Shown one piece after another: positions 13,412-20,534 of a DNA stretch of 26,672 bases (position 1 is its first letter; every line of letters starts with the position of its first letter). The stretch covers positions 1 through 26,672 of the forward strand of contig VMFF01000002.1 of the NCBI GenBank assembly GCA_007375915.1, given 5' to 3'. The stretch is from Candidatus Doudnabacteria bacterium Gr01-1014_77 (GTDB taxonomy: Bacteria > Patescibacteriota > Doudnabacteria > UBA920 > VMFF01). Below the pieces are notes generated by a model that saw only the letters and a program-made list of their open reading frames with translations, was not told the DNA's origin and searched no databases. Position numbers and translations under genes: made by a program.

Positions 13412-14770
13412 TTACGGCGCGGGCGGGTTAATGCAGAGTGACGGTGCAACAGCACCGGAGATCCCAGGCTGCGCGCAGCTGTTGCTACCAGCTGCGTTCG
13501 GGACCTGGTTGTTGTTGATGAAGACGAACTGGAGCCGGAACCAGACATCGTTCGCGGTCCAAATTTTGTCGGCGACGTAGCTGATGGTCAGACCACCAGA
13601 TGCAGTCGCCATGCAAGTCTGGAAGGTGATGAAACCATTCGGCGACATCTGCCCGCCGTTTATCGCCACGTTGTTGTTGCAGCCAACGACACCGCTTTGC
13701 AGCAACCCGAGTTTGCTGCTTGAGATGCGGTGCGTCGTCGTGCCTGTGACGAACCAGGAATTCGCGAGTGTGGGCGGTGTGGTGCCGCCAGTGAACTGCG
13801 TCACCGGTTGCACAATTGCGGGGGTGATACCAGTGATTGCGCCGAGGGTGACACCGGCTTTCGAAACCAGGTCGACACCGACTGAGGCGGCGCTCGTTTG
13901 GTTGGCCGTGTGACCTTGCGTTCCTTGTAAGAACGCCTTGACCACGGTTGTTCCAGTCGAACTGTCGGCGCGCGTTTCGAGTGTCACGCGCTGGCATTCG
14001 TCGATCGGACGCCCCACCGCAGCCGGCGGGGTCAACCAGTCGACACACCCTTCGTACGTGTTGACGATTGTAGCCGGTGTGCCCGTGGAAGTGAATTCGA
14101 CGGTGTTCGTAATACCAGCCGCGGCCGCCCGGAGCTTGTGTATGCCTCCGATGGGACCAGCGAGCCAGTTGCCAACAGTCGCGATTCCCGTGGCGTTCGT
14201 GGTCGCCGAACCACCGGTGATGCTTCCAGAGCCACCAGTGACAGTGAACGTCACCGAGACTCCAGCCATTGTGGCACCGGTTTCATCGAGCACCTTGACC
14301 GACGGTTTCGTCGCGAATGCGGTGTTGCCGGCAGCCGTTTGTCCGTCGCCGGACAGCTTCTGGAGTGACGTAGCGATCGGTACAGTCGCTGTTGCGGTAA
14401 ACGTCGCACATGTCGTGACGCCCGCGACGCAGGCGTTAACCGACTGGCTTCCCGGCGCACTGCCGAGTGTCCAGTTGGTCTGCGCGTTGCCCGAGGCGTT
14501 GGTGGTGGCATTTCCAGTGACCGTGCCTCCGCCGATTGCCGTGAACGTGACCGAGGCGCCTGAGAACGCAGCGCCGTGCTGGTCGAGCACCTTGACGACG
14601 AGGGCGTTGGTCAGCGCTACGTTGATGCGCGCTGTCTGACCGCTGCCGGATACAGCGACGATGCTTGCTGCCTTCAGCGGTTCGACCGGTGAGTCCTTCT
14701 TGCAACTCGCCGTGAACAACGTTCCTGCGGCTGCGAGTGCAGCCATGAGGTACTGCAACTTCGTTCGCAT
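13412..14770 (-). CDS. Ig-like (Big-1 type) surface lipoprotein, 452 aa, in G+C-rich island 3
   Basis: ATG at 14768-14770 is preceded on the minus strand by AGGAGA, 4 nt away. The protein has a lipoprotein signal peptide with lipobox FTASC (Cys 23) followed by KKDSPVEP. Two bacterial Ig-like (Big-1/invasin) domains follow, about residues 36-128 and 133-233, each with V-K-V-L-D-x-x-G-A, V-T-F-T and G-x-A-x-x-x-W. The remaining 215 residues form a Thr/Gly-rich beta domain with several cysteines. Proteins of this type are frequent in Gemmatimonadota, which I take as the likely source group. One 60-base line has 36 G+C; nearby host genes have about a third. Overlapping open frames on both strands are by-products of high third-position G+C. 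A possible promoter (TTGACA, minus strand, 14922-14927) lies in AT-rich DNA. Confidence 0.85.
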   Translation of the reverse strand: MRTKLQYLMAALAAAGTLFTASCKKDSPVEPLKAASIVAVSGSGQTARINVALTNALVVKVLDQHGAAFSGASVTFTAIGGGTVTGNATTNASGNAQTNWTLGSAPGSQSVNACVAGVTTCATFTATATVPIATSLQKLSGDGQTAAGNTAFATKPSVKVLDETGATMAGVSVTFTVTGGSGSITGGSATTNATGIATVGNWLAGPIGGIHKLRAAAAGITNTVEFTSTGTPATIVNTYEGCVDWLTPPAAVGRPIDECQRVTLETRADSSTGTTVVKAFLQGTQGHTANQTSAASVGVDLVSKAGVTLGAITGITPAIVQPVTQFTGGTTPPTLANSWFVTGTTTHRISSSKLGLLQSGVVGCNNNVAINGGQMSPNGFITFQTCMATASGGLTISYVADKIWTANDVWFRLQFVFINNNQVPNAAGSNSCAQPGISGAVAPSLCINPPAP

Positions 14771-14956
14771 GACTTCTCCTGGAACGGGGTGGACCTGCGG
14801 TTATGTTGCGTTTTGTTACTCTGCTTCTCCTCCTATGTACTGTCAGAGAGCTAATCAGCCACAAAGGGCGATTTAGCCTTCCTTGTTTCTGATATACCAG
14901 TTAACCAAAAAAAGCCCTCTGTGTCAATGTTAACAGGGTGGTGATGAAAGAAAAAT

Positions 14957-14981
14957 AAAAGAGCGGGGATACCGCTCTTTT
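14957..14981 (-). terminator. Terminator of typA
   Basis: AAAAGAGCGG (14957-14966) and CCGCTCTTTT (14972-14981) form a perfect stem 2 nt after the typA stop codon. T-runs on both sides allow function in both directions. A second, weaker hairpin (about 14913-14938) follows toward the island. Confidence 0.9.
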
Positions 14982-14982
14982 C

Positions 14983-16827
14983 CTATCTATTTGCGCGTTT
15001 TCTTTCGGTTGCGTTCAGTATCTTTTTTCTGAGACGAATGCTTTTTGGTGTTACTTCTACAAGTTCGTCGTTGCCAATATATTCTAATGCAAAATCCAAA
15101 GTTATTTCTTTCGGAGGAGTTAAGATTATAGCATCATCATTTCCAGATGAACGCATGTTTGTAAGCTTCTTCGTTTTGTTAACATTTATCTCTAAATCTG
15201 TATCAAAGTTATTTTTGCCAACAATCATTCCTTCATAAACATCAACAGCAGGAGCAATGAATAGGGTTCCGCGTTCCTGAGCATTGTTTAAACCATATGC
15301 ATTTGAAACACCGGTTTCAGCTGCAATTAATGATCCGTGTGAATTTGTTGTGTCGCTATTTATATTTGCAACTGGTCTGTAAGAATCAAAAAGATTGTTT
15401 AATATTGCTGTACCGCGGGTTTTTGTTAAAAGAGAATTCTTTAAACCAATTAATCCTCTTGTTGGGATTAGGTATTCAGCATGGATTTCATTTGATTGAG
15501 ATGTTTCCATGTGTCTTAATTCACCACCTCTTTTTCCAAGTTCTTCAATTACTGGACCTTGATATTCACTAGGAACATCAACTGTGAGGATTTCGTATGG
15601 TTCTTCCTTAACACCATTTTCTTCTTTGTATATAACTTCTGGTTGGGAGACTTGAAGCTCAAAACCTTCTCTTCGCATTGTTTCAATCAAGATGCCAAGG
15701 TGCAATTCACCACGTCCGGAAACTAGGAAAGAATCTGTGCTTCCTGTTTCTTCAACTCTTAAAGCAACGTTAGTTTCAAGCTCTCTCATTAAACGTTCTC
15801 TTAGATTTCTGGATGTAACAAATTTTCCTTCTCTTCCTCCAAAAGGGGAGTTGTTAACAGAAAAAGTCATTCTAACTGTTGGTTCTTCAATATGTACTGG
15901 ATCAATTTGAACTGGATTTGCGGCATCTGCAATTGTTTCTCCGATTGAGATATCATCAAAACCAGAGATTGAAACAATGTCACCTGCAACTGCTTCCATA
16001 ACCTCTGTTTTGCTTAATCCTTCAAAACTCATGATGTTTCCGACTTTGCCGTTTACTTTAGTTCCATCTGTCTTTATCTGGACAACATTTTGGGCTTTAG
16101 TTACTTTTCCAGCTTGTATTTTTCCTGTTCCCATTTTTCCTTTGTAGGAATCGTATGCTATTGCAAGGACTAACATTGCAAAAGGATCTTCTGCGTTTAC
16201 TGTTGGGACTGGTATATGTTTTATTATTGCTTCAAAAAGAGGAACAAGATCAGAGCTTTGTAAGTCTTCTAATGCTTTTGCTCCTGGGTGGTGTGGTTGA
16301 TGTATTGATGCAACTCCATTTATTCCCGATGCATAGATGATTGGGAAATCAAGTTGGATATCTGTTGCTTTTAAATCAACAAAAAGATCAAAGGTTTTGT
16401 TAACAACCTCTTCTGTTTGAGCATCAGCACGGTCAACTTTGTTTATGACAACAATTGCTTTGTGACCAAGTTCTAAAGCTTTCTTAAGAACGAATTTGGT
16501 TTGAGGCATAGGGCCTTCTTTTGCATCTACAAGAAGAAGAACACCATCAGCCATTTTAAGAGTTCTTTCAACCTCTCCGCCAAAATCTGCGTGTCCTGGT
16601 GTGTCTATTATGTTTATCTTAACGTTATTGTAAAGAACGCTGGCATTTTTTGCTTTTATGGTAATACCACGTTCTCTTTCGAGGTCCATTGAATCCATGA
16701 TTAAATCAGCACCTTCTGGTCCGTCTTTAACCGTGTGTGTTTGTTTAAGCATGGCATCAACTAATGTTGTTTTGCCGTGGTCAACGTGTGCTATTATTGC
16801 GATGTTTCTGATTAGCTCTCTTTGCAT
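14983..16827 (-). CDS. typA: Ribosome-associated GTPase TypA/BipA
   Basis: A 614-aa translational GTPase of the elongation-factor family that acts on the 50S subunit, mainly in assembly and stress. G1 AHVDHGKT (13-20), the switch RERGITI (51-57), G3 DTPGH (75-79), G4 NKVD (129-132) and a G5-like SGING are intact. The EF-G-like domains and the TypA-specific C-terminus (YRPVANINSDTTNSHGSLIAAETG, in parts, with HG near 490) follow. Length is normal. The ATG at 16827 gives the canonical MQRELIRNIAIIAHVDHG start. There is no clear Shine-Dalgarno; a GCGC-AAGAGT-GCGC hairpin with a T-run (about 16848-16862) lies just upstream in the leader and could be an attenuator. Confidence 0.97.
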   Translation of the reverse strand: MQRELIRNIAIIAHVDHGKTTLVDAMLKQTHTVKDGPEGADLIMDSMDLERERGITIKAKNASVLYNNVKINIIDTPGHADFGGEVERTLKMADGVLLLVDAKEGPMPQTKFVLKKALELGHKAIVVINKVDRADAQTEEVVNKTFDLFVDLKATDIQLDFPIIYASGINGVASIHQPHHPGAKALEDLQSSDLVPLFEAIIKHIPVPTVNAEDPFAMLVLAIAYDSYKGKMGTGKIQAGKVTKAQNVVQIKTDGTKVNGKVGNIMSFEGLSKTEVMEAVAGDIVSISGFDDISIGETIADAANPVQIDPVHIEEPTVRMTFSVNNSPFGGREGKFVTSRNLRERLMRELETNVALRVEETGSTDSFLVSGRGELHLGILIETMRREGFELQVSQPEVIYKEENGVKEEPYEILTVDVPSEYQGPVIEELGKRGGELRHMETSQSNEIHAEYLIPTRGLIGLKNSLLTKTRGTAILNNLFDSYRPVANINSDTTNSHGSLIAAETGVSNAYGLNNAQERGTLFIAPAVDVYEGMIVGKNNFDTDLEINVNKTKKLTNMRSSGNDDAIILTPPKEITLDFALEYIGNDELVEVTPKSIRLRKKILNATERKRANR

Positions 16828-16933
16828 TGTGTCTTTTAAAATTAAAAGCGCACTCTTGCGCCCCGTTATTCTCGCATATTTTGGTTAAAAAGTCAACAAG
16901 TTTAGTTTGGTCGGAATTTGTCGTAGTTTTTAA

Positions 16934-17191
16934 TTATTTGTATAGATTACTGTGTTTGTCTAGTGTAATGAAAAAAGCCAAGTCATCATTGATGGATTCG
17001 TAAACCGCTCGATAGTCCGCGGTTATATTAATGCTGCGATACCCTTTGTATTTACCGATTAAAGGGTGATTGTTCAAAATTGGGTTAAAGGGGTCTTCCA
17101 TGAATAAAAAGAGCCTTTGTTCTATCTTTGTTTTTAAGGCTTTAAGTTTTTTTGTTTGTTTCTTGAAGTTTTTATGAAATACAACCTGCAT
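16934..17191 (-). CDS. RelE/YafQ-type toxin, 85 aa
   Basis: Ribosome-dependent mRNA interferase candidate of the RelE/ParE superfamily. It has the N-terminal strand and basic helix (VVFHKNFKKQTKKLKALKTKIEQRL), then NHPLIGKYKGYRSINITADYRAVYE (41-65), which matches the central sheet with Arg 52 and Arg 61 at the usual catalytic-type positions, and a final strand FFITLDKHSNLYK with His 80 near the C-terminus, where RelE/YafQ toxins carry a functional residue. It lies 5 nt downstream of the antitoxin gene, the usual order. The length is normal and the gene looks intact. Confidence 0.85.
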   Translation of the reverse strand: MQVVFHKNFKKQTKKLKALKTKIEQRLFLFMEDPFNPILNNHPLIGKYKGYRSINITADYRAVYESINDDLAFFITLDKHSNLYK

Positions 17192-17196
17192 TTGGT

Positions 17197-17469
17197 CTAA
17201 GAGTTAAGATAATCAAGAGCTTCTTTGGCACTACTAAAGACAGGGGAAATATTTTTTCCCAATACATAGTCCTTTTTAACGCTCCCAATAAGTTCTTCTA
17301 GTTCTGGCGTCATTCTTGGAATTGCGGAAAAATATACTTCTTTGCTCCTAATAAACTGTTTTAGAGAAGCGTTTATAACCGCACTTAAAGTTAGTCCCAA
17401 ATCTGCAGCGACTTTTTGGGCGTTTTCTTTGACTTGTTTGTCTGTTTTAATATTGATGATAGTTTTCAT
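17197..17469 (-). CDS. RelB/DinJ-type antitoxin, 90 aa
   Basis: Residues 1-40 (MKTIINIKTDKQVKENAQKV onward, then ADLGLTLSAVINASLKQFI) match the ribbon-helix-helix DNA-binding domain of RelB/DinJ antitoxins. The C-terminal part (MTPELEELIGSVKKD through ALDYLN) would wrap the toxin. The open frame extends 13 codons further, but those codons cover the -10 and -35 boxes of its promoter, so the ATG at 17467-17469 is the start. That leaves only six bases between -10 and ATG, meaning a leaderless mRNA. It is paired with the toxin gene 5 nt downstream. Confidence 0.85.
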   Translation of the reverse strand: MKTIINIKTDKQVKENAQKVAADLGLTLSAVINASLKQFIRSKEVYFSAIPRMTPELEELIGSVKKDYVLGKNISPVFSSAKEALDYLNS

Positions 17470-17504
17470 ATCCAAAGTATATACAACGGATATTAGCTTG
17501 TCAA
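17468..17504 (-). promoter_or_regulatory. Toxin-antitoxin promoter and operator
   Basis: On the minus strand: TTGACA (17499-17504), a 17-nt spacer, TATACT (17476-17481), then six bases to ATG. An inverted repeat ATATCC (17468-17473)/GGATAT (17488-17493) surrounds the -10 box and overlaps the start codon. It is a good candidate operator for autoregulation by the antitoxin. Confidence 0.75.
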
Positions 17505-17548
17505 ACAATGGTCTAGATGTAAGTTTGTCGTCTTCAGTTTTAACTTAA

Positions 17549-17557
17549 TGGTATAAT
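17549..17557 (+). promoter_or_regulatory. Extended -10 promoter of the dsbB-dsbA operon
   Basis: TGGTATAAT (17549-17557) is a perfect extended -10. There is no clear -35 box. It lies 28 nt before the chosen dsbB start. Confidence 0.6.
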
Positions 17558-17585
17558 TAAAGGTGTAATTAATAACTTGAACGAT

Positions 17586-18023
17586 ATGAATATGATTTGG
17601 TCTTGGTTTAAAAGGAATGTCCTGTATTTTGCTTGGGGAACTTCTTTTTCAGCCCTGGTAGGTAGTATGTATTTTAGTGAAGTTAAACATTTTTTGCCTT
17701 GTACTCTTTGCTGGTATCAAAGGATTTTAATGTATCCATTGGTTCTCATTATTGCCATAGCTATAGTTAAGAAGGACAGAAATATAGCAGATTATGTGCT
17801 TCCTTTCACTGTAATTGGTGGCTTAATCGCTTTTTATCAGTTTCTTTTAACAAAAGGTGCTATACCAGATACTCTGGCTCGTTGTTCTTTAAGTGGTATT
17901 TCTTGTACTACTAAATATGTTGAATGGCTAGGGTTCATAAATATTCCGTTTATGTCTTTTGTTGCTTTTGGTTTCATTGCCTTCTGCGTGGTAATATATA
18001 TTAAAGAAAATAAAGGGAGATAA
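17586..18023 (+). CDS. dsbB: DsbB/BdbC-type disulfide bond formation membrane protein
   Basis: Integral membrane thiol oxidoreductase that reoxidises DsbA and passes electrons to quinone. There are four hydrophobic segments. The first redox pair is in HFLPCTLCWYQR (CxxC, residues 39-42 from this start); the second pair is Cys 100 and Cys 107 (ARCSLSGISC) before KYVEWLGFINIPFMS, the conserved third-loop region. The start is uncertain: ATG at 17586, ATG at 17592 and TTG at 17577 are all in frame, and only a weak AAAGGTG lies upstream. The dsbA-like gene follows after 2 nt, so they form one operon and one pathway. Confidence 0.93.
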   Translation: MNMIWSWFKRNVLYFAWGTSFSALVGSMYFSEVKHFLPCTLCWYQRILMYPLVLIIAIAIVKKDRNIADYVLPFTVIGGLIAFYQFLLTKGAIPDTLARCSLSGISCTTKYVEWLGFINIPFMSFVAFGFIAFCVVIYIKENKGR

Positions 18024-18025
18024 CT

Positions 18026-18676
18026 ATGAAAAAAGAAATCGGTGTTCTTTTAGGAGTTGGATTATTAATTGTAATTTTGGTTGGTTTAGGAATGTTTCTT
18101 GCAAAATCTAGTGGAGAAAGTGTAACAGCAAGCGTGAATGTTTTGCTTGATGGCGCAGTATATCAAACTAACTATCAGGGAGAAGGAAAGACAGCTAAAG
18201 TTAATGTTGTTGAGTTTGGAGACTATCAATGCCCAGCTTGTTCTGTAGCTGAACCAAAGGTTCAGGAACTACTAGCTAAGTACAAGGACAACAAAGAGTT
18301 TAATTTTGTTTTCAGAAGTTTTCCTTTACCACAGCATCCAAATGCAATGATTGCTTCAGAAGCAGCTTTGGCAGCAGGGGAACAAGGTAAGTATTTTGAA
18401 ATGCACAGCAAGCTATATACAAATCAAGCAGAGTGGGAAAACAGTCCTGATCCGCTCGATATATATACAAAGTATGCAACAGAGCTTGGTTTGAATGTTA
18501 ATGTTTTTAGAGAAGCAGTTCGCGGTGAAAAGTTTAAGGATCAGATTCTGAAAGACAGAAGTATTGCTGAATCAATAGGAGTAAATGCAACACCAACATT
18601 CTTTGTTAATGACAAGCCATTTGTCGGTATTCCAGGAGATGACATGTTCCAGGCAGTGGAAGAGGGATTGAAATAG
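18026..18676 (+). CDS. dsbA: DsbA/BdbD-type thiol-disulfide oxidoreductase, membrane-anchored
   Basis: A thioredoxin-fold oxidase that puts disulfides into exported proteins. Residues 5-26 form an N-terminal membrane anchor, and the catalytic domain faces out. The active site is FGDYQCPACSVAEP (CPAC, 69-72), the helical insertion has the usual FPLPQHPNA start, and the cis-proline loop is NATPTFFVN (TP 189-190). This is the DSBA_2/thioredoxin_4 type common in Gram-positives and Patescibacteria. GGGAGA precedes the ATG. It is in an operon with dsbB. Likely substrates in this window include the S-layer protein, which has a C-terminal cysteine pair. Confidence 0.95.
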   Translation: MKKEIGVLLGVGLLIVILVGLGMFLAKSSGESVTASVNVLLDGAVYQTNYQGEGKTAKVNVVEFGDYQCPACSVAEPKVQELLAKYKDNKEFNFVFRSFPLPQHPNAMIASEAALAAGEQGKYFEMHSKLYTNQAEWENSPDPLDIYTKYATELGLNVNVFREAVRGEKFKDQILKDRSIAESIGVNATPTFFVNDKPFVGIPGDDMFQAVEEGLK

Positions 18677-18678
18677 CG

Positions 18679-18708
18679 TTGACTTATGTGGGTATTCTGG
18701 GGTATACT
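18679..18708 (+). promoter_or_regulatory. Promoter of the small RNA upstream of tRNA-His
   Basis: TTGACT (18679-18684), an 18-nt spacer, TATACT (18703-18708), directly after the dsbA stop codon. Confidence 0.7.
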
Positions 18709-18714
18709 GTTTTA

Positions 18715-18792
18715 AGTAAATCCTTGAATACTCACGTTGCCTGACACAGCAAGCAACCAATCGGCTCTTACAAATCTGTGTAAGGGTTTTTT
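18715..18792 (+). ncRNA. Putative small RNA (about 78 nt) or attenuated leader of tRNA-His
   Basis: It lies between a good promoter and a clear terminator, with no ORF of useful length. It contains GTTGC (18736-18740)/GCAAC (18753-18757) around a 12-nt loop, then the terminator stem CTCTTACA (18765-18772)/TGTAAGGG (18779-18786) followed by six T. tRNA-His begins 8 nt after the T-run. Either this is a separate sRNA whose terminator is leaky into the tRNA, or an attenuator controlling tRNA-His. No known family is recognised. Confidence 0.55.
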
Positions 18793-18800
18793 AATATCAT

Positions 18801-18879
18801 GGTGGGTGTAGCTTAATTGGTTAAAGCGTCCGCCTGTGGAGCGGAAGACCTGAGGGTTCAAGTCCCTTCACCCACCCCA
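18801..18879 (+). tRNA. tRNA-His (anticodon GTG), CCA and G-1 encoded
   Basis: The extra 5' G (18801) faces discriminator C, the histidine identity pair. Acceptor GTGGGTG/CACCCAC, anticodon stem TCCGC/GCGGA with loop CTGTGGA, T-loop TTCAAGT, encoded CCA. Confidence 0.96.
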
Positions 18880-18894
18880 TAAATATATAAATGA

Positions 18895-18919
18895 AACTCG
18901 TCTAATGGGCGAGTTTTTG
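18895..18919 (+). terminator. Terminator after tRNA-His
   Basis: AACTCG (18895-18900)/CGAGTT (18910-18915) hairpin followed by TTTG. Confidence 0.8.
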
Positions 18920-18953
18920 TTATGCTGTATATGTATTTATTAATGACACTCAT

Positions 18954-19256
18954 ATGAACAAACTTGTACAACGAAGTTTTTTAAATGCACTAGGCACAGT
19001 GGTTTATGTATCAGCAGTAGCGATAGTTATGCAAAACGGTGAAAAGATATTTGGAGGAAAGAGCAGTATAGTTGGTCCAATTAGTTTTTTGATGCTCTTT
19101 GTTCTTTCAGCAGCTATAACATCAAGTCTATTGTTGGGTAAACCGTTACTTATGTATCTTAATAATCAGAAGAGTGAAGCTGTCCGATTGTTCATTTACA
19201 CGATCTGTTGGTTAGCCCTTGCGGTTGTAATTTTGTTCGTTACAAATTTGCGATAA
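18954..19256 (+). CDS. Small three-helix membrane protein, 100 aa
   Basis: Product not recognised. Three hydrophobic segments (about residues 10-27, 41-61 and 78-96) are joined by short charged loops (NGEKIFGGKSS; NNQKSEAVR). It has no cysteine and no enzyme motif. It starts with ATG at 18954, with no Shine-Dalgarno visible. It is of the host's AT-rich composition. A terminator follows at 19296. Small proteins like this are common in Patescibacteria, without known function. Confidence 0.75.
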   Translation: MNKLVQRSFLNALGTVVYVSAVAIVMQNGEKIFGGKSSIVGPISFLMLFVLSAAITSSLLLGKPLLMYLNNQKSEAVRLFIYTICWLALAVVILFVTNLR

Positions 19257-19295
19257 CATGCTTCAAGCGTAATATCTTTTACTATACAACTATCA

Positions 19296-19322
19296 AAAAA
19301 CCTAGCAAATGCTAGTGTTTTT
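19296..19322 (+). terminator. Terminator hairpin; left copy of the direct repeat flanking the UbiA island
   Basis: AAAAAC/GTTTTT and CTAGC/GCTAG stems around a loop of AAAT make a fair bidirectional terminator after the gene at 18954. The same 27-bp sequence, 23 positions identical, recurs at 20264 on the far side of the UbiA gene. Confidence 0.75.
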
Positions 19323-19349
19323 GATTTTATACCCCAAGTGCTCTAATAT
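19321..19349 (+). promoter_or_regulatory. Promoter of the UbiA gene
   Basis: TTGATT (19321-19326), a 17-nt spacer, TAATAT (19344-19349). It starts in the tail of the left repeat and uses the same TAATAT -10 as several host promoters here. Confidence 0.6.
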
Positions 19350-19378
19350 ATCAAGACACTGAATCAAAGGAGGACACC

Positions 19379-20170
19379 GTGGAGTATTTCTGGGCCATGC
19401 GACCCAAGCAAGGAATATTTGCGGTGCTTCTTGCACTGACAAGTTTCCGGCTCACTGGTACACAGAATATCGTATACATGATCTTGGTTGCCTTGACCGT
19501 CTTTGTGATGGTTGGGGTTATCATGGTCTGGAACGATTACTGCGACCGTGACAGAGATGTTTTGAAAGACAAGACGTTTGTTCACAACAATCCGAGTAGG
19601 TACCTACGCTTTAGTATCCAGTTATGGTGCCTAGCAGGAGTTTTGAGTCTTGGACTTCTCGTCTTCAGCTGGCAAGCATTTGCACTCGCAGTATTCATGG
19701 GTTTGGTAGGGTGGCTCTACTCAGTTACGATTATTAAGATCCCACTACTCCCTGCATTTACAGTGGCGATGCTTTCATCGGCAGTGATTTTCTATCCTGC
19801 ATGTTTGCCTGGTGGCTACTCTTCTGAACTGCGGTATTTAGCTCAAATGACTTTCTGTCTCATCTTTGCTCGTGAACTCATGAGCGACATCGGCGATGTC
19901 GATGTGGATAGGGGGCACAAGGTCACTATCCCAGTTATGTTTGGAAGGGACGTGGCAACGGTGAGTGTTGTCATCGCTCTGATGGCTTTGCTCGTATCCG
20001 TTTCGCGTGCAGCTCCGGTTATCGGAGGAGCGTTGTCTGTTTTCCTGTTTGTGTTCATTCGTCAGCACGTGATGATCGAATTTGCAAACGGATACAAAGA
20101 AGGCCGTGAAATGCTTGATTTGATGACGCTCGGAACACTCCTCGCTCTCCTCGCTTTTGGCGAGATCTGA
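19379..20170 (+). CDS. UbiA-superfamily prenyltransferase, 263 aa
   Basis: An integral membrane enzyme that transfers a prenyl chain from a diphosphate to an acceptor. GTG start at 19379, with AAAGGAGG about 6 nt upstream. The first Asp-rich motif is NDYCDRDRD (52-60, form NDxxDxxxD) and the second DIGDVDVDRGHK (170-181), followed by the usual TIPVMFG. There are about eight or nine hydrophobic segments. The acceptor is unknown: quinone, chlorophyll/heme-type and lipid (geranylgeranylglyceryl-type) UbiA enzymes share these motifs, and no other pathway gene lies nearby. One 60-base line has 29 G+C, well above the flanking host genes, and the codons differ. It is bounded by imperfect direct repeats, so recent acquisition is likely. 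Confidence 0.9.
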   Translation: MEYFWAMRPKQGIFAVLLALTSFRLTGTQNIVYMILVALTVFVMVGVIMVWNDYCDRDRDVLKDKTFVHNNPSRYLRFSIQLWCLAGVLSLGLLVFSWQAFALAVFMGLVGWLYSVTIIKIPLLPAFTVAMLSSAVIFYPACLPGGYSSELRYLAQMTFCLIFARELMSDIGDVDVDRGHKVTIPVMFGRDVATVSVVIALMALLVSVSRAAPVIGGALSVFLFVFIRQHVMIEFANGYKEGREMLDLMTLGTLLALLAFGEI

Positions 20171-20209
20171 CCCTGTCGTTACTTCCGTAGCTGCAGGGTC
20201 TCTCGTTTT
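20169..20209 (+). terminator. Terminator of the UbiA gene
   Basis: GACCCTG (20169-20175) pairs with CAGGGTC (20194-20200), followed by TCTCGTTTT. The stem begins inside the TGA stop codon. Confidence 0.75.
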
Positions 20210-20263
20210 GTATGACTTGATTCTTCTGTATCAAAATTAAAATATTTTTACTAGTCAGCTCCG

Positions 20264-20290
20264 AAAAACCTAGCAAACATTAGTATTTTT
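20264..20290 (+). repeat. Right copy of the 27-bp direct repeat flanking the UbiA island
   Basis: The first 14 bases are identical to 19296-19309, and 23 of 27 overall. Three of the four differences fall together and weaken the hairpin, so this copy is a poorer terminator. Confidence 0.7.
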
Positions 20291-20320
20291 TGTTAGAATA
20301 TAGTTAATTAATTAAACAAT

Positions 20321-20494
20321 ATGCATAAAGATCACGCAACTTCTAATGCTGTTTATGGGCTAGGTCTCATTGGTGCGGCAGTATATTATATCCAGAATGC
20401 AACATCATTTGTGGATGGATTACTAGGAGTTTTAAAGGCTCTAGTCTGGCCTGCTTTTTTGGTTCACAAGGTGTTAGAGTTTTTACAGATGTAA
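20321..20494 (+). CDS. Small hydrophobic protein, 57 aa
   Basis: ATG at 20321 to TAA at 20492. The product starts MHKDHATSNAVYGLGLIGAA, has a first hydrophobic segment (about 11-22) and a second (about 30-47, LLGVLKALVWPAFLVHKVLE), and ends FLQM. It looks like a small two-helix or hairpin membrane protein. Short, Trp/Pro-containing proteins of this form are frequent in Patescibacteria and have no assigned function. No Shine-Dalgarno is visible. A possible -10 (TAGAAT, 20294-20299) lies upstream. A perfect terminator follows. Confidence 0.65.
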   Translation: MHKDHATSNAVYGLGLIGAAVYYIQNATSFVDGLLGVLKALVWPAFLVHKVLEFLQM

Positions 20495-20503
20495 TATTTA
20501 TTT

Positions 20504-20528
20504 AAAAATCGCCTTTGAGGCGATTTTT
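20504..20528 (+). terminator. Bidirectional-type terminator
   Basis: AAAAATCGCC (20504-20513)/GGCGATTTTT (20519-20528), a perfect 10-bp stem with a 5-nt loop. Confidence 0.92.
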
Positions 20529-20534
20529 ACTATT

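Noticed and set aside
13485..14864. Several other open frames on both strands of island 3
   Set aside because: High G+C removes stop codons by chance. Only the 13412-14770 minus-strand frame has a lipobox signal peptide, domain repeats, ribosome site and downstream terminator.
19296..20290. Integron cassette with attC sites around the UbiA gene
   Set aside because: The flanking repeats lack the paired RYYYAAC and GTTRRRY core sites, and no integron integrase is visible.
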